A stretch of 54,440 nt of DNA from Coleofasciculus sp. LEGE 07092 (GCF_015207375.1 NZ_JADEWY010000029.1:1-54440); one strand, 5' to 3'; positions 36,561 to 45,822 are shown, counted from the stretch's first letter. Notes: generated from the sequence alone by a model not told the origin. Translations and numbers: made by a program.

Positions 36561-36717
36561 GTCTGATAATCAAAAAAATCCGTCCTCAACTCAAGGGCAG
36601 TCTAATAGTTCTCAACAAGGACAATCTAATCCCTCTCAACAAGCCAAAGTAAAAAATAATCCACCCCCTATTAAGTTTGAAAATACAGTTCATTTGAGGA
36701 ATGACTCCCCAACGTAA
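36559..36717 (+). CDS. Short Gln/Ser/Asn-rich protein
   Basis: A 52-codon frame with a good AAGGAG ribosome-binding site eight bases before ATG 36559. The product starts MSDNQKNPSSTQGQ, is rich in Gln, Ser, Asn and Pro, and is likely disordered. Its last codons overlap the truncated end of the hsdS pseudogene on the other strand. Its start codon overlaps that of the divergent membrane protein by two bases (CATG). It may be a real small gene or chance. Confidence 0.4.
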   Translation: MSDNQKNPSSTQGQSNSSQQGQSNPSQQAKVKNNPPPIKFENTVHLRNDSPT

Positions 36718-37619
36718 TATTTGAATTTGTCATCTTTGAATCCACCACCAATTGCAAAGTTTCCTGGTGTGAGGAGTATGTCTCCTGGTGGTTCAGTTCG
36801 GAAAAACTCTCCTTTGAATGCCTACCCATGCTTGATATCAATCAAATCGCCAAGTGCTGTTACCTCCCACCCCTTCGGAATCTTCCCCAACGCCGAATCT
36901 TCAAACTCATCAGGGAAAAGGTGAGCCGTTGCAGCGTCCATTCCTACTGGCTGTCTGCCGTCCATCTTGGCGCGAACAGGGTCAAAGTCCACAAACCAGG
37001 ATTTGAAGATTGCCCGTGCGATCGCTTCCAGTGTCCCGTTCATCTGCTGGTTCAGCTCGATTTTGTCGTCTAGTGAAGAGAGGATATGTGCGATCGCTTT
37101 TTGTTCAGAAGGCGGAGGAACTACAAACGGAAGCGCAGATAAAATCGATGTATTGAGATTTGGCATAGTAGCGCCGATGGCGTGCCGAACTATCCACTCC
37201 CGAACATTGGGATGACTTAAGTAATAAGACGCATACAACGGGTCAATTTCACCGTTACCGAATCTAACGCGCAGACAACCAGTGCCACAAAGCCAGCCCT
37301 CCTCTTCAGCACGAATTAAGGCTCTACGTTCAACATCACCACGCCGGCTATAAACAATGTCACCTGTTCTTACCAAATAACGACTGAGCCTTTCAGCATC
37401 TTGAGCAGTAATTCGAGCAATTCCTTCGGTCACAACGCGGTTATCACCGATATTTTTAGGCATGATCGAAGGAATACCAAAAGGCACATAGTCAGAGGCA
37501 TGTAATTGACTTCCGAAAGGACCTGTTTGAATATCACCGCCAGTTCTTTCGCATACTTTACCAAGTGTCGTTACTTCCCAATGGGCTGGTAATGAATTAA
37601 AAAGCGATTCAACCGCCAT
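36690..37619 (-). pseudogene. hsdS: Type I specificity subunit HsdS, N-terminal part, broken
   Basis: The first target-recognition domain and central conserved region of HsdS are intact: WEVTTLGKVCE at the N-terminus, the SEQKAIAHILSSLDDKIELN spacer helix, and WFVDFDPVRAKM. A TAG at 36822-36824 interrupts TRD2 after LIDIKHG, but the frame then continues with AFKGEFFRTEPPGDILL and further TRD2 sequence until about 36690, where homology stops. The stop replaces the Tyr expected in KHGYAF. The C-terminus is found separately at 36007-36078. hsdM is not in this window. Confidence 0.85.
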
Positions 37620-37640
37620 ACCCCAATCCCTTAAGTACCT

Positions 37641-37830
37641 TTACTGATTCAGCCTCTCCCTCATCCATCGCCGAAATGCCCTTAACGCTTGAGAAGTTCC
37701 TGACTGTCGCCCCATCTCTAAAAACTGAGAAATCCCCTCAATCACCGGAAAATTAGGATTTCCCGGAAACTTCTTGTCCGTCAAATTTGGGTCGTCCTCA
37801 ATTGAACCTGTTGGCTCAACTATATAGGGC
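37641..37830 (-). pseudogene. C-terminal remnant of an unrecognised gene upstream of hsdS
   Basis: About 60 codons, YIVEPTGSIEDDPNL... to a basic C-terminus FRRWMRERLNQ and TAA at 37641-37643. It stops 21 bases before the hsdS start, so it was the gene before hsdS in the operon. Its 5' part is cut off by the insertion-sequence end at 37827. I do not recognise the family, and it does not look like an HsdM C-terminus. Confidence 0.5.
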
Positions 37831-38716
37831 TTGCTGAATAAGTCGGCAAAAACAACCGATGGATTAATTAGTTATTTAATCCTGAATAAAAGATAAGTAT
37901 TTATTGTTAATAATTCCCTGGCTGATAGCCTTTAGTAATAAGTGATGACCGAAAAAGACTTTCTGAGAGTTGGAAGCACAAAAAAAGACAAAAAACCTGC
38001 CGTAGCAGGGTAGACAGATTCATGACCAAAAAAGTGATAGCAATGGCTGTTTCTGAAGTATGAGGGAGTTTAGCCATGATGCGATTCAGCGTCAACCTAC
38101 GTTTAGAGACTCAAATTTTCCCTCAATAGCGTTACGGATTTTCTCGTCTTCTTTGGCTTGTTTCTTTATAGCTTTTCTTCTTTCTTTTCTTGACGATTTC
38201 CGTTTTTTGGCGACTCTCAAGTACTCTTTTCGGGCGAGGTTTCTATAAGTTTTGGGTTTTTTATCAAGTTTGGCTTTTACAGGTTCATAAAGAGTATCTA
38301 TTATTTCTTCCGTTTTGACTCTGGCTTGATTCAATAGCCCCAAATCATTGGGATAGCTTATATCGAGAGGCGCACAAGTGGCATCAAGGATTAATTGACC
38401 TCGAGAGAGCTAACTCTCTTTTTTCTTGGCTTTCTGTTTCTGAGCTTTTTTTTTTAGATTCTGACTCCGCCTCTAACTGACTCTTTTTCACCATTCTTTC
38501 ATTCACTTGGTTGACGAGACTTCCTGTTATTCTTTCCCGGAATCTTGCCAATAGTGATGGGTCATACGGGGCTTCACTGCTGTAATAGGTTTTTCCTATA
38601 AAATACTGTAAGTAAGGGTTCTCTTTTATTTGTTCAACTGTCTCTCTATCACTTATTCCTAATTTTTCCTTAATTATTAATGAACCCAAGGCTACCCTAA
38701 AGGGTAGAGAAAGCAA
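37827..38716 (-). mobile_element. IS5-type insertion sequence, degraded
   Basis: The left end carries gggcttgctgaataagtcgg (37827-37846), a terminal-repeat type common in cyanobacteria; the right end is not found. The transposase is split over several frames. An N-terminal part begins near 38716 with IIKEKLGISDRETVEQI and YLQYFIGKTYY. A middle part around 38092-38343 reads ARVKTEEIIDTLYEP and is very Lys-rich. A C-terminal part at 37907-38080 reads IMAKLPHTSETAIAITFLVM. At least one frameshift near 38400 and a deletion near 38090 make it non-functional. Confidence 0.7.
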
Positions 38717-38729
38717 GTTCAGCCCCCCA

Positions 38730-38825
38730 AATAGTGCGATAGCGAAGCGCTGACTTCGGCGTGAGCGCTCAGTCGAACGCTGCGTACTCCGTTGGAGAAG
38801 CCGGAGGCTAGCGCAGATCGCACAC
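38730..38825. repeat. Interspersed repeat-like GC-rich segment
   Basis: A run of short gcgct, gcgat and ggaggctagcgc strings ending near gcagatcgcac, which resembles palindromic elements scattered through cyanobacterial genomes. No coding potential. It lies directly after the IS5-type transposase start and may mark an old insertion boundary. Confidence 0.45.
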
Positions 38826-39141
38826 CGTCTCTGTAGAAAAATCCCCCTACCAGAAGTACAATACTACTGCCATTTTAAGAAGAAAAACCCACGTCACACC
38901 CTCAGCACTGCCTGAAGCACTGAGGGAGATGATGAAGGTAGACGCATATCTGGTTAATTTTTGACAAGGATTGGGTAAATCCTTCGGGGAGAAGCCTCTC
39001 TCACTCTAAAATCCTCCACAATTCCCCAATTTTCCAGTTCAGTTTAGTCGCAGCCACCCCCCCAAAAACTGAGCTTGACAGGGCTGGAGCGATCGCACCA
39101 CAGCTCACCGCCCTTCCTGGTACTCGCTAAAACACTTCACC
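38826..39141. other. Non-coding stretch with a hairpin
   Basis: No gene is seen. ccctcag (38899-38905) and ctgaggg (38920-38926) form a 7-bp stem with a 14-base loop. It may be a transcription terminator for one of the flanking units, but a clear T-tract is lacking. Confidence 0.4.
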
Positions 39142-40104
39142 TCATGAGGCACTAAGAGCAACTGTAAAGATAACCTGATTGTCAATTTCAAATCGTTGGT
39201 TCAAGAGAATTTTTGGCAGCTCCTGAGTGTCAATTACCAGAATAATTGCCTCTTCAAAGTCGAGCCGTTCTGTAATCAGCTCTTCTCGGCTGGTTTTGGT
39301 AATCAACTCTTCTTTAGTTATCAATCTATTGCGACGTGAAGCAATGACAAAGAGACGGTTTCCTTCTTCCTGAATGAGAACCTTGCTGAAGTCGTCCCAA
39401 AACGGAGCTTCATCGGCTTCCCCTTCCAGAATCAGAGGATACAAGTCTAACCACGGCTCGACTCGAACCCATTCGCGATCGCACATAACCCTAGCCAGGT
39501 AAAGCTTCTCAATATCATATCGGTTTCCCGTCTCGCCCTCTTTAACCACAATCCACGGGGGCACCCTGTAAGTAGATGCTAATATCTTATTACCTGAGCG
39601 ATCGCTGATATAATTCCAAATTTCTACAGTATCCTCACGGACAATTTGAAATTTGATCTCAACGAGTGGGCTAGACGCTTCGGTAAAGTAAAGGTGTTGC
39701 CCAGAAATAAATCGATTACCATTGTCAACTAGAATGTACCAACGCTGAGTAGCCGCATCAATCCATTGAGCATCCAGGTGAGGAAAACTGGCATGCAACT
39801 CTTGCCTTTCCAAAAGCTGGATGTTTTCGGGTTCCGAGCAATCAAACTTAAAAATAAATACAGGTAGTTCAACGTTATCCAGAACATAGGCAATCTTTTG
39901 AAGGGGCTGAGTAGCGACGATAATGGATTGCGGTGTTCGGACAATTTTAAAGATTTGAAGTTCTGTTGAGTCCTCAGCATTCAGCAAAGGCTTCGATTCG
40001 AGTTCGATGTAGCGTTGCGATTGAGGCTCAAATGCCAGCAGGAGCAGTCGGTCACGGCGATGCAAAGTATCTCTGGCAGCAAAGATTAAATCAGGGAATG
40101 TCAT
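39142..40104 (-). CDS. Protein of unknown function
   Basis: A 320-aa protein I do not recognise. It has no signal peptide or long membrane helix, is acidic, and looks beta-rich with repeated short strands, possibly propeller-like; this is only an impression. A local duplication is visible near residues 262-282, where ITKEELITKTSREELITERL repeats the EELIT unit. The start near 40104 abuts a transposase remnant on the other strand, so the true N-terminus or promoter may have been altered. Confidence 0.55.
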   Translation of the reverse strand: MTFPDLIFAARDTLHRRDRLLLLAFEPQSQRYIELESKPLLNAEDSTELQIFKIVRTPQSIIVATQPLQKIAYVLDNVELPVFIFKFDCSEPENIQLLERQELHASFPHLDAQWIDAATQRWYILVDNGNRFISGQHLYFTEASSPLVEIKFQIVREDTVEIWNYISDRSGNKILASTYRVPPWIVVKEGETGNRYDIEKLYLARVMCDREWVRVEPWLDLYPLILEGEADEAPFWDDFSKVLIQEEGNRLFVIASRRNRLITKEELITKTSREELITERLDFEEAIILVIDTQELPKILLNQRFEIDNQVIFTVALSAS

Positions 40105-40109
40105 ACAAT

Positions 40110-40424
40110 ACAGAGATTGCTGAATTTTCTACCTTGGCAGGTTGGCGGTTGTATGGCACCAATGCCCCCAGAACACGATTATCCTTGGTAGAGGCAGTGT
40201 CCTACTATCGGGAACAATGGCAACCGGAACGAGGCTTTCATCTTTTTAAGCGAGGTCTCCTCCCCGCACTTTCCATCTACTTCCAAGATGATACTCGGAT
40301 TCGAGGGTTAATGTTTTTGCTAACCCTCGCACTACAGCTATTCACCCTCATGGAGTTTGTCGTGCGCCGTGAGTTAGCTAACCAGCAAGAGTCCTTAACG
40401 GGTTTGGCTGATGAGTATTCCTGA
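40110..40424 (+). pseudogene. Transposase C-terminal remnant
   Basis: About 105 codons with the sequence style of IS1634/ISNCY-type transposase C-termini: LAGWRLYGTNAP, SLVEAVSYYREQWQPERGFH and FLLTLALQLFTLMEFVVRRE. The catalytic N-terminal part is absent; upstream codons to 39966 are antisense to the 39142-40104 gene and not part of it. It is not the same family copy as the 28560-28889 fragment. Confidence 0.65.
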
Positions 40425-40899
40425 GTCTATTTATACTCTCCCTGTGTTAGTTCCCGAATGAGTTTAACTGTCGAATGTTCGCGTCAATCTCTCGCGGACA
40501 TAAACTCGCTCTATTGAACTAACTTTTGTTTAACCTAAATGGTGCAATTGCTTACTCAGACTACTGTGTGGCTGCTGATAAAGCTAGTGGGCTATCCATT
40601 TGAGCGAACGGTGAGTTAGAAGCATTCTGGTTGTTTTCCCTCAGCATTTTGGATTTCTTTAGCCAACTACAAATTGGGGAAAATAACAAGACCTTGAAAG
40701 GGCTGCTCCTACTTTCTTACTATCGCCAGCCTTCGTTTTGAGCATTGCCTTCAGCGCACCTTTTTTAATTGCCTTGCTCGTGCGCCTCTTCTGCCGTTAA
40801 AGATTCTGCATGATGCTCCTGTAATTGCTGGATGTGATCGCACCTCGGAGGATAAGGAAAAGCGATCGCTCTTTCATTGCCTGCCAACTTTAGACAAAT
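40425..40899. other. Non-coding stretch between transposase remnant and HNH gene
   Basis: All frames are closed by frequent stops. A 15-base string, accttgaaagggctg at 40691-40705, recurs inverted at 27978-27992 beside the IS4-type remnant, so this is probably the trace of another insertion-sequence end. Two HIP1 or near-HIP1 sites lie near 40835-40870. Confidence 0.45.
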
Positions 40900-41313
40900 T
40901 TATGGTGGTGGATGACGACCTAGCAATTCCTCTTCTGCCCTAATCGCCAACATTGTTGTTCGATTCAAATCAAGTGCTTGTACCGTTGCTCGACCTGTAG
41001 CTGTCAACCCGACAACTTGCACACCATTCCAACTAAAGTGTTCTTTCCATGCCTGTTGGCGAGGATTAAAAATGGAGACAACTTCACCCGTCTCCGAGTC
41101 CTCAAGATTTTGCCGTGCGCCCTTGCGAAGTGAACAGGAGACATAAGCAAGAGCTAAGTTTTCAGCAATCGTCTCACCACCAGCTACAACAGGAATAATG
41201 TGGTCGATATGAAAAGTAGCGACTTGACCAATTTGCGATATCCTGCAATATTCATAACGGTTCTCTGCTCTTTGAATGACTAATCGACGGAGGGAAGCTG
41301 GAATTGTTACCAT
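40900..41313 (-). CDS. HNH endonuclease
   Basis: A 137-aa HNH nuclease. The core reads FHIDHIIPVVAGGETIAENL, followed by ALAYVSCSLRKGARQ, so the His-Asp-His metal-binding triad region and the Asn are present. The usual first zinc-binding CxxC appears as YEYC and the second Asn-x-Cys region as SCS, so zinc ligands are incomplete. Its ATG (41311-41313) abuts the truncated dehydrogenase on the other strand, two bases away. It may belong to an orphan mobile or restriction-linked HNH group. Confidence 0.8.
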   Translation of the reverse strand: MVTIPASLRRLVIQRAENRYEYCRISQIGQVATFHIDHIIPVVAGGETIAENLALAYVSCSLRKGARQNLEDSETGEVVSIFNPRQQAWKEHFSWNGVQVVGLTATGRATVQALDLNRTTMLAIRAEEELLGRHPPP

Positions 41314-41315
41314 CT

Positions 41316-42281
41316 ATGTCTGCGGAAGATGCTTTAGAAATACGGCGGCGGGTTTTACTAGCTTTTGAAGCCGCAGAAAAAGAACCCGATCCAGAAAAGC
41401 GCCGTAGTTTGTTAACCTTTGTCCTAATCGGCGGTGGACCGACCGGCGTTGAGCTAGCAGGAGCACTGGCAGAACTCGCTCACGGCACCTTAAAGCAGGA
41501 ATTTCGTAACATCGACACGTCAGAAACTAAAATTTTGTTACTTGAAGGTCTAAATCGGGTGTTGCCGCCGTATCCACCGGAGCTATCTGCAAAAGCACAA
41601 GCGGCGTTGGAGCGCTTGGGAGTTACAGTACAAACTGACACTCTGGTTACTAATATTGAAGAAAATTCTGTAACAATCCGTCGCGGTGAGCAGACTGAAC
41701 AACTATCGGCACACACCATTTTGTGGACAGCAGGGATGAAAGCTTCTTCAATGGGAGAAGTACTCTCTAGAGCCACGGGTGTACAACTTGACCGAGCGGG
41801 ACGAGTTATTGTCAACCCAGACTTAACCGTAGCAGACCAACCCAATATTTTTGTGATTGGTGACTTAGCCAATTTCCCTCATCAATACGAAGATGGCAAA
41901 CCCCTACCAGGAGTTGCCCCAGTTGCCATGCAAGAAGGGCAGTATGTTGCCAATCTCATCCAGAAGCGACTCAAGGGAGAAACGCTGCCTCCTTTTAGCT
42001 ATAACGATTATGGCAGTTTGGCAGTAATTGGACGAAATGCTGCCGTTGTCAATTTGGGATTTGTGAAGTTTTCAGGGTTCCCAGCTTGGCTTGCCTGGAT
42101 TTTCGTCCATATTTTCTTTCTTATTGAATTTGACAATAAGTTAATTGTGATGATTCAGTGGGCGTGGAATTACTTTACGCGTAAACAAGGAGCACGGCTA
42201 ATTACGAAACCCGATCTATCTGACTCAAGTAGGAGTGAAGTGGAGAGAAATTCTGAGATACACGATCGCGCAGTAGCCTAG
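41316..42281 (+). pseudogene. Type II NADH dehydrogenase, 5'-truncated
   Basis: A 321-codon frame matching the C-terminal two-thirds of NDH-2. It begins in the middle of the conserved DALEIRRR helix, continues with the NAD-binding GGGPTGVELAGALAEL, and ends with FVIGDLAN and a membrane-associated C-terminus. The N-terminal FAD-binding part (about 120-130 residues with GxGxxG) is missing, replaced by the start of the HNH gene. A product could be made from ATG 41316 but should not bind FAD normally, so I call it a pseudogene. Confidence 0.75.
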
Positions 42282-42386
42282 TGAAGAGCAAGGAACTCGG
42301 GGTCAAGATAGCACGTTCGCGGCAACCTTTCAACGAGGCGATCGCGCAAACAATTACAGCATAGAGTATGAGGAGCAATAACCCAG

Positions 42387-42704
42387 CTAGGAAAGCACTT
42401 CGTCATTATTAGATACTGGCGGCAAGGGTAAGGCACAGCAGTTTACATCATGTAAGCAGACTTTACCCCATTGCAGTGCCCAACGCACCAATGCGACTCG
42501 ATTATCGGTGGATGTCTTCTGCAAAATATTGCTGATGTGGTTGTCAACCGTGCGCTTACTGATTTCCAGTTTCTGGGCAATCTCCTGATTGGTTAAACCA
42601 GCACTTACCAACTCTATAATCTGTAACTCCCGGTCTGATAGAGACGCCGGGATATCGGACTTGCCACCAGCCATAGGTATTTTGTCCTTGGTAAATCTAC
42701 TCAT
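42387..42704 (-). CDS. pedR: PedR-like LuxR-type regulator
   Basis: A 105-aa protein consisting mainly of a LuxR-type helix-turn-helix (residues 20-80: LSDRELQIIELVSAGLTNQE, then KRTVDNHISNIL). It has no receiver domain. Such single-domain regulators in cyanobacteria include PedR, which senses photosynthetic electron transport through thioredoxin; that link is known for Synechocystis. Cys83, Cys89 and Cys90 follow the DNA-binding domain and could provide redox sensing. AAGGAGG lies before ATG 42704. The identification as PedR is by size and type. Confidence 0.75.
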   Translation of the reverse strand: MSRFTKDKIPMAGGKSDIPASLSDRELQIIELVSAGLTNQEIAQKLEISKRTVDNHISNILQKTSTDNRVALVRWALQWGKVCLHDVNCCALPLPPVSNNDEVLS

Positions 42705-42817
42705 TGCCTCCTTATAATTCTAGCTAACTGCGCCCAAGCCCTACGCTAACTATCTCTTACCAACAACCAATGACCCATAACGACCCTCACCCGTTCGCTT
42801 TAATTGTGCCTACCTAC

Positions 42818-44485
42818 TTATTGAAAGCTGTAGATTTTTTGAGTGGTTAAGCGATCGCAAATCGAAGACGGGCGCTGACTCAGGGGGAATCTTTGTCGAT
42901 CAAGCTGAACTTGCAAACCTGTTAAGGGATCAATGCCCGTAGATACCAAAAATTCTAGGCGTCCTAGTTGCGACCATTCGCTTAGGGTGTCCAAAATCTG
43001 AGCGATCGCTTGCAAGTACGGATGCTGTTTGTGTTGATACCAGTCTGGTGTAGCTAAGTTGGCTTGATCAAAACCGAGGTGAACGATTAGAGACGCTTTG
43101 CCAAACAACGCGATCGCAACAGGTCGGGCTTCTTCCTGCAACAGCATATTGTGATTGTGTACCAAATGCCGTAATTTTTCCAATCGTTCATAGCGTTCGG
43201 TTACGGGTTGGGGGGCATCTGACCACTGAATTGCCACCGTCACTAAATAAGTTTGTAACAGTAGATGCCCCAATTTCTGAGCCTTGGTTGCCAAGTAATT
43301 GGAATTATAGTCATTCGATTCAATCAACAATGGCACCCGATCAACCACCTCAATACCGTACCCCCTCAAACCCGCGATTTTACGGGGATTGTTGGTAATT
43401 AAGCGAATTTTCTTGACACCAATATCATTAAGCATTTGCGCTCCCATGCCGTAGTCCCGCAGGTCAGCCGGAAATCCTAGGCGTTCATTGGCTTCTACCG
43501 TATCCAGACCCATATCTTGTAGAGAGTAAGCCTTCAGCTTATTCACCAAACCGATACCACGCCCTTCCTGGCGCAAATACACTAACACGCCCTGACCTGC
43601 AGCCTCAATCATTTTCAGAGCCGCTTCTAATTGCTGCCGACAGTCACAGCGCAGGGAACCCAAGGCATCGCCCGTCAAGCATTCGGAGTGCATCCGCACC
43701 ATAACCGGATTATCTTGGAACTCGATGGGGTCTCCCTTAACAATTGCAACGTGTTCGGAGCTATCCATCGTGTTACGGTAGCCGTAAATCTGGAAGTTTC
43801 CAAAAACCGTAGGCAATGTGGCAATAGTTTCCCGGTAGACAAAGCGATCATGCTGAAGGCGGTAACTGATTAAATCAGCAATGCTGATCAGTTTGAGGTT
43901 GTGCTGTTTAGCGTATTGAATGAGTTGAGGCAAACGCGCCATCGACCCATCAGAATTTTGAATTTCACAAATTACCCCGGCTGGGTAAAGTCCCGCGAGT
44001 CGGGGGAGGTCAACCGCCGCCTCCGTATGACCTGCCCGCTTTAAAACCCCGCCCTCTCTAGCACGGATCGGGAAAATGTGACCCGGACGCCGCAAGTCAT
44101 GGGGTTCACTCTCTGGGTTAATGGCAACTTGAATCGTTTTCGCCCGGTCTTCGGCAGAAATACCCGTGGTGACGCCTAAATGGGATGCCGCATCAATACT
44201 AATGGTAAATGCTGTCTGGTTGCTATCAGTATTTTTGCTAACCATTAGGGGTAGATCGAGGGCGTCAAGGCGTTCGCCTGTCATTGCCAGACAAATAAGC
44301 CCCCGTGCTTCTACCGCCATGAAATTAATCATGTCAGGGGTAGCGAATTGGGAGGCACAGATTAAGTCCCCCTCGTTCTCTCGATTTTCATCATCGACCA
44401 CGACCAAAGCTCGACCGGCTTTTAGGTCGGCTAGGGCGTCGTCGATCGAGTCAAATATAAACGTATTAGTTTCCGGCAATTCCAC
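42818..44485 (-). CDS. ribBA: Bifunctional DHBP synthase / GTP cyclohydrolase II
   Basis: A 555-aa bifunctional riboflavin enzyme. The N-terminal domain (about 1-215) makes 3,4-dihydroxy-2-butanone 4-phosphate: [13 protein letters not shown] and the RAGHTEA motif. The C-terminal domain (about 216-410) opens [20 protein letters not shown] supplies the zinc cysteines, and LRQEGRGIG the active-site loop. Residues 411-555 are a C-terminal extension of the cyanobacterial type. The start is GTG 44485; no ATG exists upstream before a stop. No FMN riboswitch (RFN element) is recognisable in the 5' region. Confidence 0.93.
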   Translation of the reverse strand: MELPETNTFIFDSIDDALADLKAGRALVVVDDENRENEGDLICASQFATPDMINFMAVEARGLICLAMTGERLDALDLPLMVSKNTDSNQTAFTISIDAASHLGVTTGISAEDRAKTIQVAINPESEPHDLRRPGHIFPIRAREGGVLKRAGHTEAAVDLPRLAGLYPAGVICEIQNSDGSMARLPQLIQYAKQHNLKLISIADLISYRLQHDRFVYRETIATLPTVFGNFQIYGYRNTMDSSEHVAIVKGDPIEFQDNPVMVRMHSECLTGDALGSLRCDCRQQLEAALKMIEAAGQGVLVYLRQEGRGIGLVNKLKAYSLQDMGLDTVEANERLGFPADLRDYGMGAQMLNDIGVKKIRLITNNPRKIAGLRGYGIEVVDRVPLLIESNDYNSNYLATKAQKLGHLLLQTYLVTVAIQWSDAPQPVTERYERLEKLRHLVHNHNMLLQEEARPVAIALFGKASLIVHLGFDQANLATPDWYQHKQHPYLQAIAQILDTLSEWSQLGRLEFLVSTGIDPLTGLQVQLDRQRFPLSQRPSSICDRLTTQKIYSFQ

Positions 44486-44763
44486 TGCAAGAGCGCGATG
44501 CTACAACCCTTAAGATTTCTACAACTTATTCCTTCTTAATTGTATCCCGTTTGCTTGGGTACAGGATTAGTGATGGTCATCTGTTGAAAAAAAGTTTGCC
44601 CTATCAGTAAATTTGTTGCAACAAACACTCCATGATGAATGACTTATAAGGAATAACTCGTGCAATCTCGTCAGATTTTTTATCACCAAAGTGCGTGTTT
44701 GATACTAAAATGCAGCAAATGTTCAACTGTTTTTGATTTGTGCTCTCTTAGGAAAGGAATATC
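44486..44763. promoter_or_regulatory. Divergent ribBA-argC control region with a 14-bp palindrome
   Basis: The 278-bp spacer holds a perfect palindrome, tttgttgcaacaaa, at 44612-44625. It lies about 140 bases before argC and about 125 bases before ribBA and may be an operator shared by both; no specific regulator is recognised. Confidence 0.4.
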
Positions 44764-45822
44764 ATGGGTGATTTAGGACGCCTGCCAGTAGGAATTATTG
44801 GCGCTTCCGGTTACGGTGGTGTACAACTTATACGTCTGTTGATGGATCACCCAGGCGTTGAGGTGGTTTATTTGGGGGGAGATAGCAGCGCAGGGAAATC
44901 ATTTTCTGAGTTGTACCCTCATTTAGGTCATTGCGTCAATCTGACCATTGAGCCTCTTGATTTAGATAAAATTGCTACCCGTTGTCAAGTTGTATTTCTC
45001 TCGTTGCCCAACGGTTTAGCTTATCAGATGGCACCCAGTTTGCTATCTAAGGGTTGTAAGGTGATCGACCTTTCGGCTGACTATCGGTTTAGGAACTTAG
45101 AGACTTACAAAACCTGGTATGGAGGAGAACGGCATGACTTAGAAACCGCAGCCTTAGCCGTTTATGGTTTACCGGAACTGTATCGCGATCGCATTGCGGG
45201 GGCTCAACTAGTGGGCTGCCCTGGTTGCTACGTTACCACTAGTTTGCTAGCACTCGCCCCCCTTCTGAAACAAGGATTAGTTATTCCAGAAACGGCAATT
45301 ATCGACGCCAAATCGGGGACATCGGGAGCTGGACGGACAGCAAAAACTAATCTTTTATTGGCAGAAGCGGATAACTCCATTTCCCCCTACGGTGTTGCCC
45401 GCCACCGACATACTCCAGAAATCGAACAAACGTGCAGCGATTTAGCAGGGCATGATGTTACCGTGCAGTTTACTCCTCACCTAATGCCGATGGTGCGGGG
45501 ATTGCTGGCAACGGTTTACGCAACTCTTCGTGATCCGGGACTCGTGCGAGAAGATTTGACAACGATTTATACTGCCTTCTACCGAGCCTCTCCCTTTGTG
45601 AAGATTTTGCCAAGCGGTACTTATCCTCAAACGAAATGGGCTTGTGGGACAAATCTCTGTTATATCAGTGTGGAAGTCGATCCGCGTACTGATCGGGTAA
45701 TTGTCATGTCGGTTACAGATAACTTGATTAAAGGTCAAGCTGGTCAAGCTATCCAATGCTTGAATCTGATGATGGGTTGGCAGGAAACTTTAGGATTGCC
45801 TCAGTTGTGTTTTTATCCGTGA
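44764..45822 (+). CDS. argC: N-acetyl-gamma-glutamyl-phosphate reductase
   Basis: A 352-aa enzyme of arginine synthesis that reduces N-acetyl-glutamyl phosphate to the semialdehyde. The NAD(P)-binding [10 protein letters not shown] is near residue 12, and the catalytic cysteine is Cys155 in [17 protein letters not shown], the substrate-binding His region, follows near residue 217. The length is normal, and an AGGAAAGGA ribosome-binding site precedes ATG 44764. Confidence 0.95.
   Translation: MGDLGRLPVGIIGASGYGGVQLIRLLMDHPGVEVVYLGGDSSAGKSFSELYPHLGHCVNLTIEPLDLDKIATRCQVVFLSLPNGLAYQMAPSLLSKGCKVIDLSADYRFRNLETYKTWYGGERHDLETAALAVYGLPELYRDRIAGAQLVGCPGCYVTTSLLALAPLLKQGLVIPETAIIDAKSGTSGAGRTAKTNLLLAEADNSISPYGVARHRHTPEIEQTCSDLAGHDVTVQFTPHLMPMVRGLLATVYATLRDPGLVREDLTTIYTAFYRASPFVKILPSGTYPQTKWACGTNLCYISVEVDPRTDRVIVMSVTDNLIKGQAGQAIQCLNLMMGWQETLGLPQLCFYP

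Noticed and set aside
39729..39980. Aromatic-rich frame inside the 39142-40104 gene
   Set aside because: It is a frame shadow of the larger gene with no start signal.
44486..44763. FMN riboswitch upstream of ribBA
   Set aside because: I looked for the conserved RFN helices and found none.
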